Assembly: GCA_004335635.1 (NCBI GenBank)
Contig: QAXH01005133.1
Span: 1 to 64,000 of the forward strand
Reading direction: 5' to 3'
Source: Chloromonas sp. AAM2
Taxonomy: Eukaryota > Chlorophyta > Chlorophyceae > Chlamydomonadales > Chlamydomonadaceae
DNA length: 64,000 nt
Shown here: positions 47,867 through 59,764 of the stretch, one piece after another
Numbering within the stretch: the first letter of the stretch is position 1
Layout of the letters: every line of letters starts with the position of its first letter
Translations under genes and position numbers: made by a program
Notes under the pieces: model-generated
Told to the model about the DNA's origin: nothing
Database searches by the model: none
What the model saw: only the letters and a program-made list of their open reading frames with translations

Positions 47867-48125
47867 ACACTGGTGCTAGTGCCAGTCCCAGGAATTGTCC
47901 CAGAACTGGCAAACTGTTTTTTTGAACTGGCAAACTTCTTTTTTGGGACAATCTGTCTGCACAGACAGCATTGAGGTAGACGGTGTACTGCCACTTCTGG
48001 GACAGCAAACAGGAACTGCGGTGTCAAAAGACAAACTGGGTGTGTTACCCGTCTGACCTGTACCTCAGAATGGTGCCATTCTTGTTATGCAGTGAGGTCA
48101 TACATGGTGACCTCACTGTCATCGC
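47867..48125. repeat. Composite dispersed repeat block
   Basis: 47867-47914 is an inverted copy of the GTTTGCCAGTTCTGGGAC repeat; 47925-47942 and 47992-48070 match 18134-18265; 48071-48122 matches 34361-34422. The three parts are contiguous here, so this copy links the other fragments into one family and may be the most complete one in the window. Confidence 0.85.
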
Positions 48126-48690
48126 AGGAATACAATGCCAGGATGCGCAGCAGTCAGGATCCTGAGTTTTCCCCAATAGAGTTTTCCCAATAGAAGAGCA
48201 TTACCACTGGTTTCAGTGCAAGACGCAAGAATTGTTCCAGAACCAATCCTCTATTTCCTCGAACGCAGCATCCTCACCTGCAGAAGCATTCGCCGCCCTT
48301 GCTGCCACCATCAATTGTGCCCCCCTCACCAAGCAAGGCAGACTCTTTACTGTTACATGGTGTAAGCTGTCCCCACGCAAATAAAGTCAAAGGGCACAAA
48401 AGGCTTTTTACGTGCCTGGTGTGGTGTTGAAGTCTGGTGACATGACAGGTATAATTGGAGTACGAGACATTACAGCACATCTGTCAGGGCACACCTTTCA
48501 GACAAGACGCCGGCCATAGGCTGGTTACGTGAATACTAGCCCATCTCAAGGTGTGCCGGACCTTGACTGGACCTTGAATGTCATCTTGTGAGTCACCCAA
48601 ACTTCCTGCACTTGGGCAGCGTACCACACCCACACATTGGATGTGTTGTTCTTGTTCAGGGCACACGAACAGTCACCACATGAACCCGTC

Positions 48691-48713
48691 AAATTGTCCC
48701 AGAACTGGCAAAC
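48691..48713 (-). repeat. Dispersed repeat, GTTTGCCAGTTCTGGGAC family
   Basis: AAATTGTCCCAGAACTGGCA followed by AAC, a short inverted copy. It contains the same core as 47891-47914. Confidence 0.8.
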
Positions 48714-49515
48714 ATCTGTTGTTTTTGGGGGGCTCTTTGCAGTACTAGATTGTTTGCGGTTCCTTTCTCAGGGCTTGTAGACACATGCTGCACACACCCT
48801 ACGACACACCAAGTCACACACAGGGGTACAAGTCCAGAGCATTGTCTTCCAGGCCATGGGCAAACTCTGCGGTTGAAATACAGATAGAGATTTCGCAGTA
48901 TCATTGACCGATGGACATGCCCGCGCACATTCATGTCAATACACAGTAAGCGTGCACGTCAGCCGCCACCTGAATTGTTTCAGAAAGTGTATGCAATCTC
49001 GTAAGACACGCTATCTCACTGTCAGGTTTGAGAGGCGCACGCCCATGAGGCACACAGGCGTGCTCAATGCGGCATGGGTGGAATGGCTGATGGGCTATGG
49101 GAAAGGATGGACCAGTGCTGCATGCATTTGACATGGTGAGAGGTGCTGTGTGAGGGACCCGATACTGATGTTGCACTGCTCGACAAACACAGCTTATTCC
49201 TTGGCAATCCGCAGCCACATCAAAGCTCCCGGATTGGCCAAGTGACGCCCTACACGTGCGCTGTCAGGCGCACAACTGATGGCATTCTTGTCATTGCTGT
49301 GTGACCTAAACCTTGTGTGTATAGTTCGCTGCATGAAGTCAAATGCTTTGACAGTACTGGCAAGTCTTGGCCATGGGCAACAGAGGGAAACCGACAGCAA
49401 CAAAAGAAGGCCAGCTCAAATAGCATAGACCTTAGCCCAGACACAGGTCCCAAACCATGCTGGGTGGTGCGATCCACTGACTCTGCATGCAGCATGGACT
49501 ATGCTGACCTGCATA

Positions 49516-52500
49516 TCATACAAGGCTGACATCATCCTGTGCCCCAACCAGCCAACCCCACCAGCCTCTGCGCTTTGCCTTCTTCCGAAGCGCCTGCTGT
49601 CCACCAACACTTTGTGCTCCAGCACGTGTTCCACTATCCTGCAGAGCCTGCTGCCGTGCTGCTGATGTCAAGCCTTCCTCAGCCACCACCGCTGCGTGTG
49701 CTCCTAACCCTTGCAACTGATCCGCTTGATGCATTCCGTTCTCGGCTGGTCCGCCTGCCATCTGCTTCGCACCATTAGTGGTGTTGTTCGAGCTCTGCAG
49801 TAAAGTCTGAAGCTCTTCCTCAAGTTGCAGCATCTGCTTAGCTAGCAGCTCCACTCTTGCAGTCACCTCCTCATGCGGGAGGTCCACTTCCAGCACTTCC
49901 CGGCCATCCTCACTGCTACCGTTCCGCACACCTATGCGGACTGGCGGCAACACTGACAACTGTGCATGAGGCGAAGCCGCCTGGCGCCGCAGCTGCTGTA
50001 CTGTGGCCCTCAAGCTGCGCACTTCCTCTGAAAGCATTACCAGCTTCCATTGGTCGTCAGTGAGCCCGCCGGGCAGAGTTGGCTCGCAGGGTGTTGCTGC
50101 GCCCCCTGTTGCTGCCGCCTGTTCGCCCACAGCTCGCATGTCAATGGCCACAGCAGCGCTGTGAGCTGCCTGAGGTGAGTTGGACGCTGGCCGCCGGCCG
50201 TGCTGGCTGAGTACCGACTCCAGTGCACGAATCCCAGCATCCTTGCGGGCGCACTCCGCCCGTGCAGCAGTCAAAGCAGATGCCTGCACACAATGATGCA
50301 TTACTTGGCCATCTGCATGTAGTGGCAGTGTACTGGCTATATCACCTGCACATGGGACAGCAGCAGCCTCTGAACACCGGCAGGCGGGCCAACGGCATAC
50401 TCAGCCGTTGTGGCCATGCTGAGTAAGGCGCCACATGTGTGCCCCTGATGCAGCCCACCTGCCCCAGTACCCACCCGTTCTGCCGCTTGCTCAGTTAGCT
50501 GTTTGTTTTCCTGCTGCAGCTTAGCCACCTGCGCCTGAAGGGCCTCGTAACCACCTTGCCCATGCTGCTGTGCTGCTGCAAGCGATTGAGCTGCCTGCGC
50601 TGCCTGCTGTGCTAACAACCGTTTTAGCTCAAGCACCTGCATGCACGCACATGACAACACGACATAGGCCCAAGCACCGGTCACCAAAGCAAGCACCTGC
50701 ATGCACGCACATGACAACACGACATAGGCCCAAGCACCGGTCACCAAAGCAAGCACCGGTCACNNNNNNNNNNNNNNNNNNNNNNNNNNNNNNNNNNNNN
50801 NNNNNNNNNNNNNNNNNNNNNNNNNNNNNNNNNNNNNNNNNNNNNNNNNNNNNNNNNNNNNNNNNNNNNNNNNNNNNNNNNNNNNNNNNNNNNNNNNNNN
50901 NNNNNNNNNNNNNNNNNNNNNNNNNNNNNNNNNNNNNNNNNNNNNNNNNNNNNNNNNNNNNNNNNNNNNNNNNNNNNNNNNNNNNNNNNNNNNNNNNNNN
51001 NNNNNNNNNNNNNNNNNNNNNNNNNNNNNNNNNNNNNNNNNNNNNNNNNNNNNNNNNNNNNNNNNNNNNNNNNNNNNNNNNNNNNNNNNNNNNNNNNNNN
51101 NNNNNNNNNNNNNNNNNNNNNNNNNNNNNNNNNNNNNNNNNNNNNNNNNNNNAGCACCGGTCACCAAAGCAAGCACCTGCATGCACGCACATGACAACAC
51201 GACATAGGCCCAAGCACCGGTCACCAAAGCAAGCACCGGTCACCAATCAAGTGCTCACCGACAAACCTCCAAACCTCCAAGCCAAAAGCTTGTGGTTGCA
51301 GGGAGTTCCAGTTAAAAACTCAACCAAGTGCATTGGCCTCCACTGGCAGGCCTCCTCTTAGAGTTCAGCTGCTGACTGCATAGCTCTGCTCGCATGGCCC
51401 ATGACCCACCTGTCTTTCCATGTCCTGCTCCCTTGCCATGGCCACCTGGTTGGACTCCAGCAGTCCCGGCAGCTGCGCTCTAAGGCGCGCCACTGTCTCG
51501 TCACTGAGGATGAGAGCCCGCTGCAGCGCCTCCGCCTCACACGTGCGCTGCACGGCCAGGGCGCGGCATGCGGCAAGCTCCCGCTCCAAGCACTGGATGG
51601 TTGTGGATGCATGGGCACCCACAGCGGCGGAGTCCCGCTGGTCGTCCAGCTGCTGACGCATCATTTCAACGCGTGTACGCTCCTGTAACGTTGCAGGAAC
51701 CAGCGGCATGCATGGTGGGAATGCGATTCAGTCTGGGCATGCTCTTGCAGGCATGCCGTGCTCATGTGGATGTCTGTGCATGTGTAAGGCTTGCAAACAA
51801 ACTGGCGCTCAAATGCCAGCTGTGCCAATGCGTACGCAATCAAGGTGGAATGCACAGCGGTTGCGCGTAAGCCAGGTCTAATGCATCATCCTCACAGTAG
51901 ACCATGTGCACTCATGTGCTTCTGTCTTTCTGTTCAAGCATGGTGCATGCATGCAAGACCCGCACCTGCTCCAGGGCTCTTTCGGCTTTTTTCAAGCGCA
52001 AGTGCATCTTGTCCCAATCCTGGGCTGAGATTTGACCGTGGGCGGGATACTTCGGGATGACAAACGAAGCCACTGCAGCTTGCTCCTTCTTAAGCTCTGC
52101 TTGAGCTGCTTCCTTCTGAGCAATTGCATCCGCAAGCTGGGCCTTGAACAATTGAAGCTGCTGTTGAAGGGCTGCGACTTCACTTGCTGTATCATCCTGC
52201 TGAGAGCATAGGAGGAAAGGCACGTCAAGCAGATGTCATGTAGCGGCCAGTCCGCCTGATCCTAAGATGCCTTGTGGCAATTGCACCCTACACCATACTA
52301 AAACACAAGAGCTGACTCCTTCACAAAACAGCTGACTCTCTCACCCTCAACCTTTTCTGTCCAGTCTGTCCAGAAAGGTGGGAAAGCCTGGGCGTGCGGC
52401 TGAACCTGCCTTTCACGCGTACCTTGCCTTCATCTTGTAAAGCAGGTTCCTGCACGCTTAAATGAGTAGGCTGATCTTCTGCTCGCTGCACGGGATGAAG

Positions 52501-52692
52501 CGAAGGGGATGCAACATCCCCCCCGTCCGCCACAGTTGATTGTGTCGTGGTTTGAAGCTGCTCCTGACTCAATGCTAGTTGGTTCCCCGCCTGCAATCCA
52601 AGTTTCTGCCCTGGCAGGCCCGGACTGTTCAAAATGGGTGGGCAGGGCGTGGCAGCTGGCTCAACAAATGACGAGGCTATGGCCCAATGCAT
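49516..52692 (-). CDS. Coiled-coil protein of unknown function
   Basis: Five exons: 52423-52692, 51966-52199, 51410-51682, 50475-50636 and 49516-50283 (TGA); all in phase 0, 568 residues, although an exon hidden in the gap 50764-51152 cannot be excluded. Start chosen at the first in-frame ATG (52692, MHWAIASSFVEP). Residues 1-90 are Pro/Gln-rich; about 91-315 are strongly heptad-like (SEVAALQQQLQLFKAQLADA, ERELAACRALAVQRTCEAEA, LQAQVAKLQQENKQLTEQAA). The C-terminal 255 residues mix short coils (EEVRSLRATVQQLRRQ, LLAKQMLQLEEELQTLL) with disordered Ala/Gln parts and end in RRGWWGWLVGAQDD, a compact Trp-rich tail that looks conserved. Possible Golgin, centrosomal or ciliary scaffold; nothing in the sequence decides. 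It is divergent from the LACS gene 313 bp away. Confidence 0.78.
50631..51243. repeat. 60-bp minisatellite in a coiled-coil gene intron
   Basis: Perfect 60-bp units at 50631-50690 and 50691-50750, a partial unit running into the gap, and after it a unit tail (51153-51170), a full unit (51171-51230) and a partial (51231-51243). On the gene strand each unit carries TGCGTGCATGCAG followed by GTGCTTG, which is the 3' splice site used at 50636. The array therefore multiplies the acceptor. Confidence 0.95.
50764..51152. other. Assembly gap (389 N) inside the minisatellite
   Basis: Run of N flanked on both sides by the same 60-bp unit, so it most likely contains more copies; the true length is unknown. 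Confidence 0.99.
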
Positions 52693-53004
52693 GGCGCAGG
52701 ACCAAGCTTCCGGCAATCACCGCAGTTGCTGGCGTCTCCTTCGCATTTCCTTCGTTTCTTCGGTTTCAAAGCCCGCATGTCCAACGGCCACAACGACCTC
52801 GGCCACGTGCAGGCATAAATCAGCCACGTCAGCACAACCGCTTGAAGAAGTTCCCTTCAAAGCTGTGCTGTGGAGGGCTTAGGAAAGGGCCATCAACCAA
52901 ACGACTGCTGAGCTTTTGCAAGAAGGTCTACACGACCGTGCCCTCTCGGAAGACCTGTCTCAACCTTCCCGGCATCCTTGGGACGGCCGCTTATTTCGCC
53001 AAAC
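52693..53004. promoter_or_regulatory. Divergent promoter region coiled-coil / LACS
   Basis: 312 bp between two head-to-head start codons. No TATA-like element was recognised. Confidence 0.5.
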
Positions 53005-56000
53005 ATGAATGCAATTGAACGCGCCTCCGTCATCGCGCGGCAGGTAGCTTATGAATGTCCGAGCGGCTCTGAGCACAGTGACATGGCACAACTTTCCCGC
53101 CAGGTCACGTCCGCACCAGCTCCAAAGCCTGAACCCGACTACTCTGTGACACTGCCGGAGAAGCTATCTCCTGATGGAGAGTGGAGTGTGCGCAGGCAAG
53201 ACAAAGGATGACTAAGCATGGCGATTATGCATGCAAACACAGACACGTTTTCCTTGGCAATTTGTACTTGATTTGTGGACACAACAGTGATTGCAATTCT
53301 TGCAGCATGTGACAAGTCAACGCTCTCGTTTGCATGCATATGCCATCAACGCAGGGCATCAGCTTCTCCTTACCGGCTGATCAGCAGCTTTGCTGAACCA
53401 GACAGTGATATACGCACGCTGCATGACAACCTGGAGAGGAGTGTTGGTCGCTACCCTCATGTGCGTTGATTTCAGTGCATCGCTAACCCAACATCTCCTC
53501 TGGCATGCTCAACAAGGATCATGTATTTTGGTATTCTGAACACAGGAACCTTGGCAAGGGAACCTTGGCCGCTTGCTTACACCACCTGAGCATGTGTATA
53601 TGTGCTGCGGTGCCAGCGATACTGAAGCACAGGATTAACGGTGCTTTGGGCCAGGCCATGGTTCCTGCGACAGCTGTCTTCAGATTGTTTACGTCGTACA
53701 GTGCAGGGCTCCTCCAGGGCTGCTCCAGGGCAAGTCACTGAATGTTGCCACCCATGCATGTGTTGTGCAGGTTCCCTTTCTTGGAACCCGTAAGCGAGAC
53801 GACAAGGGCAAGGTTGGGCCATACACATGGCTCACATATGCACAGGTGGGCGAGGCATCTTTTTGCGACGACATGACTGCTACTGCCTCATCATATCCAT
53901 TGTAACGAAGAAGACCAATTTTTCTCAGAGTTCACGTCAGATGGTGCTGTTGACTGTCTTCACCTCTTTGGCCTTAGGGATTGTTTCTCTTGTGTGCATG
54001 TGTTGTGTAGGCAGGTGATGCGCGCACGTCTATTGGCTCAGGTCTTCTACAGCTGGGCCTGAACCCCAAGACATCAATCGGCCTCTACTCAGTCAACTGC
54101 AAGGGTGGGCGTTGCAACACCAAGCAGCGCACAACAGCAACACATAGTAGGGTGGTTGAAGAAGCACAGAGGTTGCAAACCATGCTCTGATGCATCCTCT
54201 GAGTGGTATCCATCGCTTGTGATGGACATGCCTGCAGAATGGGTGTTGGTGGACGCTGCTCTTCATGCCTACAGCTTCATCAGCGTGCCCCTGTACGACA
54301 CGCTGGGGCCGGATGCAGTGGAGTACATTTGCAACCATGCTGAGCTGGCAGCGGTGGCATGCAGTGCGGCTGTGGCCCCGGTCATGGTGGCAGCACTCAC
54401 CAAATGCCCATCGGTCAAGGTCCTGGTAAGTGGCTGCCAGAACATGGAGGCAGTCCCATATCGGGCATGGCTGGTCTGCAGTCCTTTGACCTTGCTATGG
54501 AAGAGAATTGGTCAAGGCCTGCAATAAACCAAACATGAGGAATTAGGTGATCGTGCAACGGCACTTATAAAGTTACAAAGGACTGAACATTTGAGTCTTG
54601 ATTGAGAGCATGACAGTGAGCAGGCATCGCTGTGTGCAGAACCATGGAAGCATGTGGGTTTGTTCAGGTGGAAGGCCTATGCACCTGAACCCTAGATGGG
54701 AGCAAGATTGGCAGCAGGCATTCCACCAAATGTGCGCTTGCTTGCAGATCATCTATGGCAGCAGCGGTGCTACCCGCCTTCCCGAGGCACCAGCGGGCAG
54801 CGTGTGCCGCATCGTCAGCCTGGAGCAGGTGGAGAGCCTGGGGCGCCGTCACCCACGGGCGCACATCCCGCCAAAGCCGTCTGACGTCGCCACGCTGTGC
54901 TACACGTCTGGCACCACTGGGGTGCCAAAGGGTGAGGCAGGCTGTGAGCAGCGGAATGCCAAGCTTGGAGCATTGCTGCTTGCTGCTTCATGGTCGATGA
55001 ATTGCATCAAGTTTGTGGTTGCAAGCAATCTTGGCGTCTGTATGTTTAGGGTCTTATTACGCCATTCACAATGCATAGTCGACTCAGGTCCACACTTTGC
55101 TGCATAATTACGATGGAGACCCACTGCAATTGTGTCTCGTCATCTGGGCCCTTGAATATGGCAACCACGTACACTGGCGCAGGCGCTGTGCTCACCCATG
55201 GTAACTTGATTGCCAGCTCCGCGGGGACATGCTCTGTGCTGGACCAATGGCAACCAGGAGACAGGCACATCTGCTACCTGCCCTTGGCCCACATCTACGA
55301 GCGAGTCAACCTGGTGGGTGTCAGGCCAGGGTCAAGGTGGACCAAGGCAGGACTGGGTCAGTTTTCATTCACAGTGACTGCTTGCCTCTGTTGTGCATCT
55401 CATATACCCTTTTGGTAGGTTCGGTCCTAGCAAGGTCATGGCAGTCAGGTGTGTGGCCGTGCCTGGGTGTCAACCCTCTCTGTAGCAGGATTCCGTTGAG
55501 CCAGTGCCAGTGCTTGTCAGGCCATTTCAGTAGGTAGGCCCAGAGCATTGCTGTCCAGGCATGCTCCAGCAAGGCGAAAATTGCGCAGTTGGAACTCAAA
55601 CCGCCCCTTGGCTGCCCTTCTACCCGCTAATGTCACGGACTTTGACACCTGGCCTTCGCACTCAGTCCTACGTGGTGCGAAGAAGAAGCGGCTTACTTGT
55701 TGCTTTGCCGCAGGTGACCTGTGTGCATCTGGGTTCAAGCGTTGGGTTTTACAGCGGCAACGTGCTGGAGTTGCTGGATGACGTCATGACTCTCAAGCCT
55801 CACGTGTTCGTGTCTGTTCCTCGCCTCTGGAACCGCATCTACGACAAGGTAAACCCTTGTGGAAAGGCAGCCTGTTACCAGGCCACAGCAAACAGTGTGC
55901 AATTGCAGGGTAGAGCAGAGAGGCGTGAGTAGAAAGAGTAGAAGCGGTCGCATATGTCACGGACCATGATTAGGCAGCCTTGTCTTGTACTTACAGGTAT

Positions 56001-58648
56001 TGCAGTTAGTCATGCTTGCAAAGCTGAGGCAAGCAAGCATTTAGAAGTATCTGCCAGCTGGATCAAGGGCAGGTAACCACAGCAAAGGAACAAAAGCTTG
56101 GAGATTTAAGAAGGCCTGACTGCCTGTGTCTGTGATGAGCAGCATCTGCGTGATGCACCCAGTGACTGACTAAGGCGTCGTCATGTGGATCCCATCCCTT
56201 GACAGGTGATGGCTCAGGTGCGCACCAGTGGCCCAGTCGCCCGCATGTTGTTTGAGCGCGCGTACGCCTACAAGAAGGGGTGCCTGGAGAAGGGCGATGC
56301 CGAAGGAGGGCGGTGGGGGAAATTCTACGACATGCTCATCTTTTCAAAAATTCGAGCAAAGCTGGGGGGAGAGGTCAAGTACATGACAACAGGTGCGGGG
56401 CATTAAAGGTTGGCTGCTACCACTGTAACATGCAGGGCCTGGACAGTGTCAGCATGATTGCCGCTCCGCTTGGGTGCATGGTTGGCCAGAGCAGCACTGA
56501 CATGGAAGTTGATAATGAAATTGCCTGTGTGGGGGGTTGAGCAATGGCGTTGTTATCAAGGAGTGGGTCAGGTCAACTAGACTAGTCAGTGCCTTCTTGA
56601 GTGGGTCAGAGGGCTTGTCGTTCCCATGCCGACCTGTCACACATTGGTTTCAGGTGCCTCCCCCATCAGTGACGAGGTGATGACCTTCCTGCGCGTGTGT
56701 TTTGGCGCCACCGTGCTCGAGGGCTATGGCATGACTGAGTCATGCAGTGCCATGTCGCTCACAAGACCAGAGGACTTCTCTACAGGTGCGACGATTGGAA
56801 CTTGTGCAAAGTTACAGCACCGTATGCAGGCGTGTCGAATGGATGGTCTTTAAGTAACCACAAAATACATGGAGCAAACAGTTCCTGTGCAGTGCATGAG
56901 GGTCGTGCAAGCAGGCAGAGTTACTGTACATGTGCTTAAAAAGTCGCACTGCAGCTGGCGTGTGAATGTTGTGCCTGCAGGCCATGTGGGCGCCCCTCTG
57001 CCATGTGGCGAGATCAAGCTGGTGGACATCCCAGAGATGAAGTACCTCAGCACAGACAAGCCTTACCCCAGGCAAGCCATAGATGCGGGGGATATGGGGC
57101 CAGGGGATGTACTTGTATACAACTTGTCGACAACTGTCCTGAAATGCTTGAAATCAAGCTGCTCAGGAGACAGACAGTGTCAAGCAAACGTCGGCGTGTT
57201 GTGTGCCAGTGGTTGAGTGCATGCTGTGAAAAGTTGAGGCATGCTGTGAAAAGTCTGTGCAGGTTGACATGCTGGTAATCATTCATCATCAGTACATGGC
57301 TTATCATGTTTCAGCACACCAACTAATGCTGGTACTGATGTGTCCTTGTTGCAGGGGTGAGGTGTGCGTGCGTGGCCCAGCCGTGTTCCAGGGGTATTTC
57401 AAGGACCAGGTGCAGACAGCTGAGGTGCTAGACTCCGATGGATGGCTGCACACAGGTATGTGGGGGATGGTCAAAACGGAAGGAGAGACGAGCCAGGTGC
57501 AGCAGAGGAGAATACACTGTTCAATTGTGCTGTATGCGCTTTATCAGTGTGCCTGGGCGCTTGCCTTTTGATAAGGTGTGTTTTCCGTTCTAGGCGCACG
57601 TGCCTTGCCACCATCTTGCACGCGCAGATCGCACGCCTGCACTTTGATGCTCTGTGCACCTCATGGCTCCCATTCACCCAAACACATTGGCTGCCAACGT
57701 TTTCGTAGGTGATGTAGGGTGCTGGCTGCCGGGTGGTCGCCTTAAGATCATTGACCGCAAGAAGAACATCTTCAAGCTGGCACAGGGCGAGTACATCGCA
57801 CCTGAGAAGATTGAAAACGTCTATGGCAGGTGTGTGAGGCCCAGATGATATGCATGCCCGGGTACACTGTACAACATGCCATACGGACATGTCTTCTGAT
57901 CATTGACATGAAACAAGCTTCTGCAGTTGCAGATGCTGCACTTGGCCTCATGCCTTACAGGCAAAACCATCATGTGCTCGCCTGTATCAGACAATCGCCT
58001 TTGTGCATGCTTTGCTTGTGCAGGAGTCCTTTCGTTGCCCAGGTGTTTGTGTACGGCGACAGCCTGCGCGCGCAGCTTGTGGCGGTGGTTGTGCCCGACC
58101 CCGAGGTGCTCCTGCCCTGGGCCGGCGAGCGTGGGCTGGGCAGCGACATGCAGGAGCTGTGCACCAACGCACACGTGCGCGAGGCGGTCATGCGCAGCAT
58201 GGCAGAGGAGGCAAGGGTGGCGCAGCTGCGAAGCTTTGAGCAGGTGCGCAGGTTGTTACAGACGAGGCCTACAAAGCAGTTGATCGAACGGTTTGCCATG
58301 CCCCTCAGTTGGTGGTGCCCTGCTCGTCAAATGTTTAAATGTACAGTATGTCGTTGCTATTCACGATGCCTTTGGTTCGGCATGTATTACTTCTCAAGCA
58401 ATGTGTGCTCTCGCTGCAAGCATCTCCTCAGTTTGCGTGTGTACGTGTTCCCATCTTTGTTCTGACATGCGTAGTTGCTGTGTCCTGTGTCTCCTGTGCA
58501 GGTCCAGGCGCTCCACCTGCACCCTGAGATGTTCACTGTGGAGAATGACCTGCTCACGCCCACCTTCAAGCTCAAGCGGCCCCAGGCCAAGACCAAGTTC
58601 CAGGCAGCTATTGATGCCATGTATGCTACCTTCCCACCCACAGCCTAA
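53005..58648 (+). CDS. LACS: Long-chain acyl-CoA synthetase, LACS6/LACS7 type
   Basis: Fifteen exons: 53005-53195, 53355-53460, 53771-53845, 54011-54104, 54238-54425, 54748-54931, 55183-55313, 55714-55848, 56206-56392, 56654-56785, 56981-57071, 57355-57455, 57709-57829, 58024-58243 and 58502-58648 (TAA); all in phase, 700 residues. It activates long-chain fatty acids to acyl-CoA using ATP. Motifs: [20 protein letters not shown], the P-loop [10 protein letters not shown] (split by intron 6), [86 protein letters not shown] followed by APEKIENVY, and [14 protein letters not shown]. The wording is closest to Arabidopsis peroxisomal LACS6/7. However, no clear PTS2 nonapeptide is seen at the N-terminus and the C-terminus (FPPTA) is not a PTS1. 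Introns after 53195 and 57071 have GC donors (GCAAGA, GCAAGC). Identity as an acyl-CoA synthetase is very secure; location is open. Confidence 0.97.
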
Positions 58649-59764
58649 TGGCCATGCTGCAGTCCTGACTTGACCTTTTGACACCATTGCCTTGTCTTGC
58701 CCATACACAATGTGGCACCTCCCAAGTGAGGAAAAGCGTCTTGTTTTGTTTCATATTTGTTTGTTTGGTCTCTGGCAGTGGGTTTGGCAATGGAGCAGTT
58801 ACTCCAGATCAGTCTGAGTGAGCGAAATGCAATGCTTTTTAAGTCTCGTTTGCTCATGTTTTATTGCAGCTGCGGGGTTTGCACAGGTGCAGTAGAGGCA
58901 GGCGCCCGTGGGTGATTCATGCACGGATAATCAGTGGACGTGGACTGGTTGACGGCTCACGTTCTGGATTGTTTTTCAATTCAATACGTCAATCTTTGTT
59001 TCGTGTATGAACATGAAGCAAAAGACGCCTCTGGCAGCCGATGCTTGTCATGAAATGCATAGACTTGCGTAAAGTCCGAGCTTTCTGATGCTCTACCAGT
59101 GCTTGATCAGCAACAACATCAAACTTGAAACCTCGTACGGTTCGATACGGGCAGAAACCGTCACGCCAAGATGACCGACGCGGATGAGCAATGAATGCTC
59201 CGGAGTTCACCGTGTTAGCAACAGTCAGCGTTAAGCTTGATTGCTTTCACGTCAAACTTTGACTTTGACGGTCAGACTATGATCAGGGCGATTTGACCGA
59301 GCATTTCCGGCAATGCGTTGTCCAGAGCCTACTTCGGATGCAAAATGGTACGGGGTTGGTCTCGCCATGAGAACAGCAAGCATCGTACGAGAAAATAGGT
59401 TGACTCCAACCAGCGGATTTGCATGCAGGTGCCTGGAACAGATGTTCCAGCACATGGAAATCAACCTACGCAACCGGGTTGAGGCCAAGACGGGGCGTGC
59501 TACCTCTCTCGAACTGGTGCGGACTGACACATGCGCGGCAGTAGCACACATCAGTCAACTAGTGTGTGCGGCAGCACTCTTGGCCGGCTTCCGCCAACCC
59601 TCTTTCAGCCACCAGTCGTTGATGCTTAGCCACGGCACAGCAGTCAGCCAATGGCTTTGTCTTGTCCATCTGCACGATGTCTAATGCCCTCTGCCCATGT
59701 GCCAGCAAGGTGCAGAGGGCCTCTCCTTGCTCTGAACTGTGGTTGGTCCTATTCGTTGCTTCAG
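58649..59764. other. Intergenic region after LACS
   Basis: Holds the LACS 3' UTR and the promoter/leader of the next gene. A plus-strand open frame (59313-59684) includes a possible leader segment (CLEQMFQHMEINLRNRVEAK) but no phase-compatible splice into 59765 could be shown. Confidence 0.4.

Larger units (their letters stand above)
46457..49515. other. Intergenic region with transposon/virus-like remains
   Basis: Between NSA2 and the coiled-coil gene. It holds a Polinton-type polymerase fragment (about 47060-47530) and a mosaic of dispersed repeats (47014-47064, 47867-48125, 48691-48713). No intact element or host gene was recognised; stretches 46560-47000 and 48130-48680 show nothing identifiable. 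Confidence 0.6.

Noticed and set aside
50570..51361. Open frames spanning the 389-base gap
   Set aside because: They are open only because the gap is unread and the 60-bp unit lacks stops in some frames.
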